A program made the translations under genes and the position numbers. A DNA stretch of 64,000 bases from Nanobdellota archaeon (GTDB taxonomy: Archaea; Aenigmatarchaeota; Aenigmatarchaeia; Aenigmatarchaeales; Aenigmatarchaeaceae): contig JAHIDZ010000020.1 of the NCBI GenBank assembly GCA_018901755.1, positions 17,607-81,606 of the forward strand, given 5' to 3'. Shown here in pieces: positions 28,318-37,959 of the stretch. The notes below the pieces were generated by a model. The model was not told where the DNA came from and did no database searches. It worked only from the letters and a program-made list of their open reading frames with translations. Position 1 is the first letter of the stretch. Each line of letters opens with the position of its first letter.

Positions 28318-29712
28318 TTATTTATCAATTTCTACAGCTAAACTAGACGGTTCATGTCCTTCAGAATATATGCTCACAAGATTTGAATGTCTTACTAATG
28401 TTTTATCTCCAAACTTTGCAGCTAAACTTGCTTTCTGTAAATGTTTTCTTCCTCTAAATGGTTTTATTGATTTCATTTTATAATGTAATACTCTCTGCTC
28501 ATGTGATTTTAGATCGCCTATTTTCCACACAATCTCGGTACCACCGTCTACTTTTCTTAATGTTGGTTTCATTGTTTCAAATTTAGTAACTAATGTAAAT
28601 CCATTCGGAATTACATCTTTAACAACCAAATTTGTCATATTTCTTATTTTATTCAAAACTTGTATGGATACAGTCATTTCATGCCCATATTTAACTAAAT
28701 TCTTTCCAACCACTTCTTTAGTTATTACAAGTGCTGTATAACTTCTATATATCATTATTCCAAGTATAATTATGATTAAAATTATTATGTATGTTGGCCA
28801 ATAAATTTCAGAATAACCTAACTCATGTTGTTCGCCGGGAGAAAGATTTACCGTCCATATATACTGTTCGCCTTTCATTGGTTCTGGCCCGGTATAAACA
28901 ATGTACCATGCTTCTGCAACTTTAGATTTATATTCAATATCACGTTGATAATTACCATCATTAATTCCAACTATACTTACAAATCTTCCAAATGGTGTAA
29001 CAAATGATTTTTCTTCCATAGATATACTATCAACTTTAGCTATCTCAAACTCTTTTGTATCTTCATATAGAACTTTATTTTCACTAGTTAATTTTCCTTC
29101 AACATTATACATAGAAGGATTGAAATCACCAAGTTCAAATGTTTCTGAAAATGTTTCTTCAGTTAAAATTTTTAATTCAGATATATCCATTGTTCTAACA
29201 TCATTTTCAAAAGTAAGTGTTAGTGTAACTGGCACATCTCTAGTTCCAATATTGTAAATAGAACCTGAAACTATTACTTCGCTGGCACATTTTTCACAAC
29301 TTAATTTAAAATCACTTATTATAACATCTGTAACTTGTCTAACAGTAACTAAAACTCTTTTTTCAACAAGTTCGTTTGTTGTTGTACTTTTCATTGTTAT
29401 GAAATATTCATAAGTTAAAGGAATAGCATCTTTTCCAGGATTCACTGCTATATTTACTGTAGTTGATTTTCCTGATTCTACTCTAAATAATCCAGAACTA
29501 GTATCTAAATTTAACCAAGATGAAGGTAATCCAATGATAGAAACACTAAACCAGTCTGTTGGACCACTGTTTGTTAAAGTAAGTGTCATTGATCCTTCTC
29601 TACCAGCCATGTAAGTTGTATCTGATTTAACATCAGCTGTAAAGCTGGCTGCAAATACACATTGTGCTAATATTAGAAATACAAATAAACTAGACAACAT
29701 TATTTTTTTCAT
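28318..29712 (-). CDS. secreted/membrane protein with NEW3-like beta domains
   Basis: Signal peptide, repeated beta-rich segments, one C-terminal membrane helix. Confidence 0.6.
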   Translation of the reverse strand: MKKIMLSSLFVFLILAQCVFAASFTADVKSDTTYMAGREGSMTLTLTNSGPTDWFSVSIIGLPSSWLNLDTSSGLFRVESGKSTTVNIAVNPGKDAIPLTYEYFITMKSTTTNELVEKRVLVTVRQVTDVIISDFKLSCEKCASEVIVSGSIYNIGTRDVPVTLTLTFENDVRTMDISELKILTEETFSETFELGDFNPSMYNVEGKLTSENKVLYEDTKEFEIAKVDSISMEEKSFVTPFGRFVSIVGINDGNYQRDIEYKSKVAEAWYIVYTGPEPMKGEQYIWTVNLSPGEQHELGYSEIYWPTYIIILIIIILGIMIYRSYTALVITKEVVGKNLVKYGHEMTVSIQVLNKIRNMTNLVVKDVIPNGFTLVTKFETMKPTLRKVDGGTEIVWKIGDLKSHEQRVLHYKMKSIKPFRGRKHLQKASLAAKFGDKTLVRHSNLVSIYSEGHEPSSLAVEIDK

Positions 29713-29745
29713 AAAAAAGATTAGTCGTCCCTTGCTTATATAGTT

Positions 29746-29946
29746 TTAGGTTAAAGCAATATTGTACTTTTCACAAAGATTTTCAATCCAAGAAACATCA
29801 TGACCACTGGAACTTAATTTCGGTCTCATATCGTCTAGTTTTTTTGCCAAAATATGCATATAATGAAGATTTTCTCCAGTCTCTCCATTAGATTTTTTTG
29901 GCGCATTATCTCTTTTTACCCGTGCACGAGCTAAGTCATAATGCAT
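29746..29946 (-). CDS. hypothetical protein
   Basis: 66 aa ORF. Confidence 0.4.
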   Translation of the reverse strand: MHYDLARARVKRDNAPKKSNGETGENLHYMHILAKKLDDMRPKLSSSGHDVSWIENLCEKYNIALT

Positions 29947-29997
29947 AATAATAATTGTAAATATATGCTTATATCATTAAACCCATTCGTCAATTGA

Positions 29998-31222
29998 CTA
30001 TATGATTTTTGCCCAACCACTAAGTCTCCAACGATCTTCTATTTTTCTAGAAATAACAACTCTATCACTTTTATCAGTGCATATTGGTGTTTTTAGAACA
30101 ACTTCACATTTGTTTCCTTTACTCATTTTTGCAGTTCCTATTGTTCTACCTGTTCCAACATTTAATAATAATATTTCACCTGCTATTATTTTCTTTTTAT
30201 CAAAAAGATTATATTCCATTGTAAATGTGCTTAATGTATTTGGTAATTGTATGCCTGCCACAGACCCATTAAGCGAATCGGCTTTTGTCAGATATGGGTC
30301 CAATTCAGTTAACACACCGAGTAATCCACCAGCGCCAGCTGTTTTCAAATCTTTACCAGCTTTCTGAAGACCAGTTACTTTTGTTTTAATTGGTTGCCAT
30401 TTATCTTTTATTTTAATACCTGGCTTTATTTCAATTTCATCCCCAACATCCAATTTACCCTGTACTATTCCACCACCAAGTATACCACCTTTTAATTTAG
30501 CTGGCTCTGTACCTGGTTTGTTTATATCAAATGATCTAACAACATACATTTTTACTGGTTTAGTTAAATCTCGTTCAGGTGTTGGTATAAACTCTTGTAT
30601 TGCATTAAGAAGAACATCAAGATTTATTTTCTGTTTTGAAGAAACCGGGATAACTGGTGCATTTTCTGCAACTGTTCCTTTAACAAATTCTTTAATTTGT
30701 TTATAATTTTCTAAAGCTTCTTCCTTAGTTACTAAATCTATTTTAGTTTGTACAATTATAATATTTTTTATTCCTACAATACCTAAAACCATTAGATGCT
30801 CTTGAGTCTGTGGTTGTGGACAACGTTCGTTTGCGGCGATAGTAAATATTACACCATCCATAAGACTAGCACCAGCTAAAACGGTAGCCATAAGTGTTTC
30901 ATGACCAGGTGCATCTACAAACGATACCGTTCGCACAACATCACATACTTCAAAACATTTACCACATTTATCAGAAGATGAGAACACACCACATTTTTTA
31001 CATTGATATAATGTTGCGTCTGCATAACCTAATTTAATTGTAATTCCTCTCTTTAATTCTTCAGAATGTAAAGCTGGCCATTTGCCTGAAATAGATTCAA
31101 CAAGCGTGCTCTTGCCATGTAGCCGGTCTATAAAATATTTCTTATAAACAATCGACGTGACCGAGCGTTCCTATGTTGACCTCTGGTATCAGCCTACTAT
31201 CAATTTCCTTTTTATCTAACAT
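29998..31222 (-). CDS. translation initiation factor aIF2 subunit gamma, interrupted by a predicted 31-nt BHB intron
   Basis: Exon 1 31222-31151 MLDKKEIDSRLIPEVNIGTLGHVD; exon 2 31119-29998 HGKSTLVESISGKWPALHSEELKRGITIKLGYADA...; joined frame continuous. Confidence 0.9.
31120..31150 (-). other. predicted BHB (archaeal-type) intron in the aIF2-gamma mRNA
   Basis: TGTTTATAAGAAATATTTTATAGACCGGCTA; helix GTTTATAA/TTATAGAC, central helix GTCG/CGGC, bulges ATT and TAC. Confidence 0.8.
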
Positions 31223-31260
31223 GTTAATTAATAGTTATTAACTCTTTAAATAGTTTCTAG

Positions 31261-31386
31261 ATAACTATCGTTGATTCCGACAACTACGGAATATTTTTAG
31301 AGTTCGGAACAATCAAAATGGCTCCAAGACCACATTTCAGACCAGCTTTCTACAAGTATGCTCCTGAGATTGCGGAGAGGATATGA
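31261..31386 (+). pseudogene. fragment of an HK97-gp10-like phage tail protein (C-terminus)
   Basis: ITIVDSDNYGIFLEFGTIKMAPRPHFRPAFYKYAPEIAERI*; EFGT...RPxxRPA motif; no upstream gene body. Confidence 0.55.
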
Positions 31387-31415
31387 AAAATTTTGGAGAA
31401 ATGATTAAGCTAATC

Positions 31416-31730
31416 TCAATTGTGATTTATGCCATGTATTGTTCCTAAACACGATACAAATATACTATCTTGCCTGTGATATTCTGGTGTATCTGCCGGC
31501 AACATTCCACAAGCATATTCGATTTCAACAGAGTAACCGAACAATGTTCTACTTGATTCTGTTATACCACAACCATTGCAATTAAATCCGCATCCATCCA
31601 TAACGCCTTCCCATTCTGAAGTAAATACATTTTCTACCTTTGTTTCAGCATAAGATTTTGTTATCCAAGGCGACCATGCAAATAGCAATAAGATCATTAA
31701 AGCTATACCTATTAGATATATTTTTTTCAC
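31416..31730 (-). CDS. hypothetical secreted protein
   Basis: N-terminal hydrophobic segment; CGFNCNGCG. Confidence 0.5.
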   Translation of the reverse strand: MKKIYLIGIALMILLLFAWSPWITKSYAETKVENVFTSEWEGVMDGCGFNCNGCGITESSRTLFGYSVEIEYACGMLPADTPEYHRQDSIFVSCLGTIHGINHN

Positions 31731-33127
31731 TTTTTTCGCCTCTTAAATAATATTACTGAAATTATAATTAAAATAATGATACCAGCTGAAGCATATATCC
31801 AAGTATTTGAAACGCCAGTAGATGGTTTATATGTAAGTTCTCCAGCAGCTGTTACATAACAGGCAGCTTCCCTACATTCAAGTATTTCTCCAGTTTCCAT
31901 ATCAAGTGAGCCAAACTTACATTTATTTTCTTCAAGAGAAATTGTTTCCTGACCCTGCATTAAAATAGTTCCAAGACCATACATATTATTTGTGCTCAAT
32001 ATAATTCTAGTTTCCTCTAAATTAGGCAGACATTCTGTTTTGAGTTTATTAAAAGCCTGGTCTTCTGGCAAAAGAGTTTCAATTTCTTTTAATTGCTGAA
32101 CCTGAATTTCTGGGTTATCTACATCTATCCAAGTTCTCAATGGAAAATCATATTTGCCCACACTATAAGAAAAATCAATATAAACTTCTTCTCCGCCACC
32201 ATAATTGATACTCTCCATTTTTGGTCTGTTTACAGAGATCAATTTCATATGATTATTAAAGTAAGTTTCTGAAACATATGCTAAGAAAGCATCCTTAGAT
32301 AAATCAATATATTGCTCATCTCCCGGCTTTGCCAAAACCCACTTGTATTTGTTATTATTCCAGGTTCCTATACAATATCCACCGCCACCCTCTGCATCCC
32401 AAGTTCCAGGACCCCAAATAAATGGTTCGTCTTCTTCAAGGATATTATTATCAAGATATGCTTGATTAACTTTGTTAATGTATTCTTCTGTATTTGGTCC
32501 TGATGTTGGAAGAACTGCACCAGCACAATAACCGTAAGATGGTGCTGGATTTATTACAATAACAGAACCCCGATGATCTTCTCCAAATTCAGGAACAACA
32601 AAATCAATTTTATTAGCATTGCTTGGCAAGTCTGTATAGCTTATGAAACCGGCTAATAACATTTTCTTATCAGGACACAATAAACAAATTTTAGATTGGC
32701 ATTCAGTATCTTCTGCACATTTGCTACCAACATATTTACCAAGAATAATATGCTCCGCTTCTAAATTATAACCAATGTTGTAAGTAAATAAACCATTAAT
32801 GTTCATCCAACCAGAATTCATAACACAACTACCTACACCAGGCATATCGCATTGTGATCCGATTATAATTTTTAATCCAAATTCAGATGTTTCAGATTCT
32901 TTAAACAAATTGGTTTCTTTATCATAATAACCATTAAGAGTAATATATTTTCCATCCCATTCAGATGGACTTGTTTCTAATTGTGAAAAGGTTGTATATC
33001 CATAAGAACGTCCTGGGCTGATTTGTACAGCTTGTCCTTCTGTTTCTTGTGCAAAGGCAACTGTTGAACCAAATGAAATCAATATTGTTGCCACAATAAA
33101 GCAGATTATTAAATTCATCGCTTTCAT
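31727..33127 (-). CDS. hypothetical secreted, membrane-anchored protein
   Basis: Signal peptide, C-terminal helix followed by KRRKK. Confidence 0.6.
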   Translation of the reverse strand: MKAMNLIICFIVATILISFGSTVAFAQETEGQAVQISPGRSYGYTTFSQLETSPSEWDGKYITLNGYYDKETNLFKESETSEFGLKIIIGSQCDMPGVGSCVMNSGWMNINGLFTYNIGYNLEAEHIILGKYVGSKCAEDTECQSKICLLCPDKKMLLAGFISYTDLPSNANKIDFVVPEFGEDHRGSVIVINPAPSYGYCAGAVLPTSGPNTEEYINKVNQAYLDNNILEEDEPFIWGPGTWDAEGGGGYCIGTWNNNKYKWVLAKPGDEQYIDLSKDAFLAYVSETYFNNHMKLISVNRPKMESINYGGGEEVYIDFSYSVGKYDFPLRTWIDVDNPEIQVQQLKEIETLLPEDQAFNKLKTECLPNLEETRIILSTNNMYGLGTILMQGQETISLEENKCKFGSLDMETGEILECREAACYVTAAGELTYKPSTGVSNTWIYASAGIIILIIISVILFKRRKK

Positions 33128-33210
33128 AATTTAATTGTTATTTCTATGTTTATATAACTTGTTATTATGTTAGGCCAAAAACTAACTAAAATAACTCTCG
33201 CTCTAAATTT

Positions 33211-33426
33211 TTATTTTCTTAACAGTGCCTTAAAAGCCTCGCATAAAGCACCGTAAAAAGATAATACTGATAATAAAATTAAATACTTATTATTGGTTTC
33301 AATATAGCCCCATAATGCAAGCAATGATAAAAGCACTAAAAAGTGCAAAAACCAGAATTGTCTTTTTGAAAGTTTGTTTATCATGATAACATATCTCTTA
33401 AACATGGTGTTCAGTTTAAGGCCCAA
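33211..33426 (-). CDS. small membrane protein
   Basis: 71 aa with two hydrophobic helices. Confidence 0.45.
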   Translation of the reverse strand: MGLKLNTMFKRYVIMINKLSKRQFWFLHFLVLLSLLALWGYIETNNKYLILLSVLSFYGALCEAFKALLRK

Positions 33427-33669
33427 ACATCACCTTGCCGAAGCAAAGCTGAATTTCGATCCGAAGATCTACATCCCGACATCTGGATTATCCTCCTGAA
33501 CACTGATAATAATTATATTTTTCTACATTATAAAGCTTGCAAATAACTGCCACTTTAAATTTATATTAAGCAACCGAGTCGCACTTCTAATCAGTGTGAG
33601 TAAACACTGAAAAACGTTCAAGTGAGAACAATGATAAATCCAGATTCATTCATACACGATACAATAGAA

Positions 33670-34104
33670 TTACTCTTTAGTCTCTGCAGGCTTTTCCTTT
33701 GGCGGTATTCCTAATATCATTGCAACATCGCCTTCTCCTTCTACAATTTTGCAGTTGACTTGCATTATATCTTCAGAAACAGTATTTCCTCGTATATATT
33801 TTCTTTTTCTCATTCCACTAACTTTAAAGAATTTCATCTTCCCTTTAACTTTCTTCATTTTTCCTCCTCTAAAGCCAACGCCTTTGGTTAAAAGAGCTTT
33901 TATTCTAGCAGAACCATCTAAATCTTTTCTCATTGGAAATCCTTCTTTATCTGATCCACCAGTTACTTCTAAAGAAAATCCATTTAATCCAACCGTAGAA
34001 CCATCAAATTTATCTCCTATTTTCATTCCAACTAAAGAAGGTATATCTTTCTCTATCTGATATGATTTTTTAGTTTTCGGTTCGCTTATTACTATTTTAG
34101 TCAT
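33670..34104 (-). CDS. rps6e: 30S ribosomal protein S6e
   Basis: GMKIGDKFDGSTVGLNGFSLEVTGGSDKEGFPMRKDLDG...GVGFRGGKMKKVKGKMKFFKVSGMRKRKYIRGNTVSEDIMQVN. Confidence 0.95.
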   Translation of the reverse strand: MTKIVISEPKTKKSYQIEKDIPSLVGMKIGDKFDGSTVGLNGFSLEVTGGSDKEGFPMRKDLDGSARIKALLTKGVGFRGGKMKKVKGKMKFFKVSGMRKRKYIRGNTVSEDIMQVNCKIVEGEGDVAMILGIPPKEKPAETKE

Positions 34105-34204
34105 GTTCTACACCTCAGTTTTTTGTTGCTAGGCAACCACATTTCCGAGTTTATTATAATTAAAATATAAAGTATTTAAAGGTTAATCAAACCAATTCTA
34201 TTCT

Positions 34205-34921
34205 ATGAGATTCTGGGAAATTGACTTTATGCGTGGAATAGCGATAATCTTAATGGTTATTTTCAATTGGTCCTACACACTCAAATATTTTAATATATTT
34301 ATTCCGCAGGCAGGATGGATATTTTGGTTTCTATTTCCGAGATTCATTGCAGGTTTGTTTATTTTCATAGCTGGAATATCACTTGTTCTAAGCTACAACC
34401 ATATTGGAAATATTAAACTTTTCAATCAAAAAAACATTAAACGCGGATTGAAAATATTTGGTCTTGGATTACTAGTAACATTTGTCACATGGTTGCTGTT
34501 TCCAAACGAATTCATAATATTTGGTATATTACATCTTATCGGGCTATCAATAATTCTCGCTCTTCCATTTATGAAATTCAAAAAATTAAATTTAATACTT
34601 GGAAGTGTTATATTTACAATCGGTTTAATTCTCCAGAACTTCACATTTGATTTTCCATGGCTATTGTGGTTAGGATTCTATCCAACAAATATGGTTACAT
34701 TCGATTACTTCCCTCTACTGCCTTGGTTTGGTATCATTTTAATTGGAATATATTTTGGAAAACTTTTATACAAAAATAATAAAAGAACTTTCAAAATATC
34801 AGATCTATCAAATTACCTAAATATTAAATTCGTCAGTTTTCTAGGAAAGAATTCATTATTAATTTATCTAATGCATCAACCACTACTAATCTTAATTTTA
34901 TTTCTTCTTGGTTTCTTGTAA
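34205..34921 (+). CDS. DUF1624 / HGSNAT-like membrane protein
   Basis: RFWEIDFMRGIAIILMVIFNW...FIFIAGISLVLSY; multiple helices. Confidence 0.8.
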   Translation: MRFWEIDFMRGIAIILMVIFNWSYTLKYFNIFIPQAGWIFWFLFPRFIAGLFIFIAGISLVLSYNHIGNIKLFNQKNIKRGLKIFGLGLLVTFVTWLLFPNEFIIFGILHLIGLSIILALPFMKFKKLNLILGSVIFTIGLILQNFTFDFPWLLWLGFYPTNMVTFDYFPLLPWFGIILIGIYFGKLLYKNNKRTFKISDLSNYLNIKFVSFLGKNSLLIYLMHQPLLILILFLLGFL

Positions 34922-36634
34922 CGATTTAGCTAATTCCGCTTCTGCATACATACCAAGTTCTTCAAGAATTTTAATATTATCCTTTGTTACTACCGTTGAT
35001 AGTTCATCATTTTCTTTTATTTGTCGCCCCATTGTAGGACCATCAATAGATACAGCTACTCGTTCACCACGTTTAGCTTCTGTTACAGAAACATTCTCAG
35101 ACTGTAATGCTTTGACAAATCCTATTTCTTTACCGTTTTTCTGTAATTTCGCACCAGATCTTAGTAGTCCATCAATAATTTCAACTCCTACTACTACAGG
35201 GTCGGTTGCATGGAATACCATACCTCTTAACAATTTAATTTTAGCAGGCATTGTTATTTGAGATAATTTTTCTTCTTTTATTTTTTCATATTCTTTCTTC
35301 AAAAATACATCATAATCATCAAACAGTTTGTAAATAATGTCACTTTTTATTATTTTAACGTTTCTATCTTTTGATTCCTTATCTATATCTGAATCTAAAG
35401 AAACATTAAATGCAATAATTACTTTTCTTAAAGGATCTTTAACTGATTCCACTTCAAGAATATCTCTTCTCAATATGTTACCTACTTCAGCTCTCTTGAT
35501 TGGAATATTTTTTTGTTTTAAAATATGAATTAATGCTTCAAGACTACCAAGATTATCTGCTTTAATTATAACACCATCTCCGTCTGATTCAAATTCAATA
35601 TGTTCAACAGATTCCATTAAATCTTTCTTCACAAATTCTATATCTTTCTCATCAGAAACAGCTGCTATAGGACTACCTGCTACTGCTTTTTCTAAACCAG
35701 GTGCACTTATTTTTATTCCAGCTGCGGCAGAAACATGATCTATCGGTTCAAATTGCCTTTCAACGCGCATTTCTCTTAGAGCTGGTGGTTTTAACAATGC
35801 TTTAATCTTTGTAACTATCGGTTCCTTACCACCAATAATTAACCAGTCGCCTTTGTTTATTTCACCATCAAAAAGAATAACATCAATTGTCATTCCTAAT
35901 CCTTTAACTTCTTTAACTTCTAGTATAGATCCTCGTCCGGTTCCTTCGGTTATCTCTAATTCTTTTTTCAAAAACTGCTGTGATAAACCCGTAAGAATCA
36001 TAAGTAATTCAGGCACACCCTCACCAGTTATCCCAGAAACTGGAATCATAGCCACAGTCTTTTTAAAATCTTCAACCTTGTCATAGCGTTCTGCTTCAAA
36101 ACCACGCTCTGATAATTGCCCGACTAATTTATAATGCAATTCATCGAAACGCTGTCTTACCCATTCTGGTTGTTTATTATACGATTCAACAAATGTATCA
36201 TCCTCATGTTTTGTCCAACCTTCAATTCTATCTAATTTAGTTTCAGCTACAAGAAAAGGTGTTTTAAATTGTTTCAAAAATTCCAATGATTCGTCTGTTT
36301 GAGGTTTGAATCCTTCATTAATATCAACAATAAGAATTGCTATATCTGCGCAGCTTCCGCCACGTTTACGCAACGATGTAAAAGCCGCGTGTCCCGGCGT
36401 ATCAATAATCAACAGACCGGGTATTGTAATTTCAATATGCAACTTCTCTAACAAATTTCCAACGACTTTTTTAACAGTTTCTATCGGAATCTGCGTCGCG
36501 CCGATAGCTTGAGTTATTCCGCCTGCCTCTTTATCTACGACTAACGTCTCTCTAATCTTGTCTAGCAAAGTCGTCTTTCCATGGTCAACATGACCGAGCA
36601 CGCATACTACCGGCTGTCTTATCATACCAATCAA
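34898..36634 (-). CDS. infB: translation initiation factor IF5B (aIF2/5B)
   Basis: RQPVVCVLGHVDHGKTTLLDKIRETLVVDKEAGGITQAIGATQIP. Confidence 0.96.
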   Translation of the reverse strand: MIGMIRQPVVCVLGHVDHGKTTLLDKIRETLVVDKEAGGITQAIGATQIPIETVKKVVGNLLEKLHIEITIPGLLIIDTPGHAAFTSLRKRGGSCADIAILIVDINEGFKPQTDESLEFLKQFKTPFLVAETKLDRIEGWTKHEDDTFVESYNKQPEWVRQRFDELHYKLVGQLSERGFEAERYDKVEDFKKTVAMIPVSGITGEGVPELLMILTGLSQQFLKKELEITEGTGRGSILEVKEVKGLGMTIDVILFDGEINKGDWLIIGGKEPIVTKIKALLKPPALREMRVERQFEPIDHVSAAAGIKISAPGLEKAVAGSPIAAVSDEKDIEFVKKDLMESVEHIEFESDGDGVIIKADNLGSLEALIHILKQKNIPIKRAEVGNILRRDILEVESVKDPLRKVIIAFNVSLDSDIDKESKDRNVKIIKSDIIYKLFDDYDVFLKKEYEKIKEEKLSQITMPAKIKLLRGMVFHATDPVVVGVEIIDGLLRSGAKLQKNGKEIGFVKALQSENVSVTEAKRGERVAVSIDGPTMGRQIKENDELSTVVTKDNIKILEELGMYAEAELAKSLQETKKK

Positions 36635-36690
36635 TTAGTAATAGAAGTATTTAATAATTTACATATGAAATTTCTATAAATTTTTAACTA

Positions 36691-37839
36691 TTATTCAAGC
36701 TCTACTGAGTGTACTCCGGCCTTTGAGATTTTTATTTCCACTATTTCTAAACCATGTTTTTTCCATTCCTGTTCTATTTTTTTGTTTGTATTCTGATCAA
36801 AACTTACTGCGATTGCGCAATCTCCTCCTCCTGCGCCTGAAAATTTTCCAGCAGCTCCAAATATTTGAGCAATATCTGATATTAACGCAAGTTCCTTTGT
36901 TTCAAAATTATTTCGAGATTCCAAACTCAATTGTTGTAAAGCTTTTCTATTTGCATTTAATAGTGCAACTATTTTTTCTGTTTCATTTGCCTCCATTGCT
37001 CCAATCAGTTGCTGTGTTATTTCTTTTATATCATTAATTATTTTCCAATATTTTTCCATTTGAGTTTCTTTGAAAGAATTCAGTTTTAAAACCAATTCCT
37101 TCGTTGATGCGCTATATCCGGTATAACAAACACTTAAATTAAAATTATTAGGTAAAACCAATTCTTCTACAGAAAAGGCTGGCCATTCACAATCCATTAT
37201 TTCTGATAATTTTTTTCCAGAATTTATTTCTGATATTAACCAATTCGGATCAAATCTTTTATAAACAATTACACCTCCGAATGTTGCAGATGCTATATCA
37301 AAGGCGCTTCCAATTTTTCCCTGAGCGAGATAATGTGCAGTTGAAGCAATTTTATAAATCAGTTCTTTTTGTTTTTTTTCTTCAATGCCTATTCCATGAA
37401 ATTTAAGAAGTGCGGCAACTATTGCCGAACTCACTGCAGCGCTACTACCGAAACCAATTTTTTCTCCCTTACCAGTTTTAGCTATTGCTTGAGAAGAATC
37501 AGTTTCTATAATAAAATTTCTTATTTTCTTGCCTTTTTGAATAAGATATTGAAGCGTTATTTCTATTGCCTTTTCGCTTACGCAGATTTTAGTTTTCTCT
37601 TCTTGATTTAATGTTTTCTTCCAATTTAATTTTGTTCCGTCAAACTCTGCTTCGATATTAATCAATCCAATATCTGGTGCATTGAGTATTATTTTTTGAT
37701 TTTCTTCAATACTTGCAGAACAATATCTATCAACAGCCATTACTATGCATGGACACCCTACTTCCAAAACACTCCATTCTCCAGACAACATTAATTTCCC
37801 AGGCGCAGAAATTTTCAACAAATTATCACATATCCTCAA
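36691..37839 (-). CDS. phosphomevalonate kinase-like GHMP kinase
   Basis: ISAPGKLMLSGEWSVLEVGCPCIVMAVDRY...GEKIGFGSSAAVSSAIVAALL...KFSGAGGGDCAIAV. Confidence 0.82.
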   Translation of the reverse strand: MRICDNLLKISAPGKLMLSGEWSVLEVGCPCIVMAVDRYCSASIEENQKIILNAPDIGLINIEAEFDGTKLNWKKTLNQEEKTKICVSEKAIEITLQYLIQKGKKIRNFIIETDSSQAIAKTGKGEKIGFGSSAAVSSAIVAALLKFHGIGIEEKKQKELIYKIASTAHYLAQGKIGSAFDIASATFGGVIVYKRFDPNWLISEINSGKKLSEIMDCEWPAFSVEELVLPNNFNLSVCYTGYSASTKELVLKLNSFKETQMEKYWKIINDIKEITQQLIGAMEANETEKIVALLNANRKALQQLSLESRNNFETKELALISDIAQIFGAAGKFSGAGGGDCAIAVSFDQNTNKKIEQEWKKHGLEIVEIKISKAGVHSVELE

Positions 37840-37959
37840 CTTTTATTTTTTCGGTTTTCTCATCAAAAATAGCTTTTCTTGGTTTGCCTGTTCTGTAATC
37901 AATCAATGCTTCTTTTTCATCTGTTAAAATTTTTGGTCCATCTCCTACCCTACAAATCA

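Noticed and set aside
29998-30987. aIF2-gamma as a truncated gene starting at MFSSSDK
   Set aside because: The conserved N-terminal half is present upstream and joins in frame once the 31-nt BHB element is removed.
33404-33499. Short ORF MVFSLRPKHHLAEAKLNFDPKIYIPTSGLSS
   Set aside because: Possible gene remnant but I recognise no family; overlaps a membrane ORF on the other strand.
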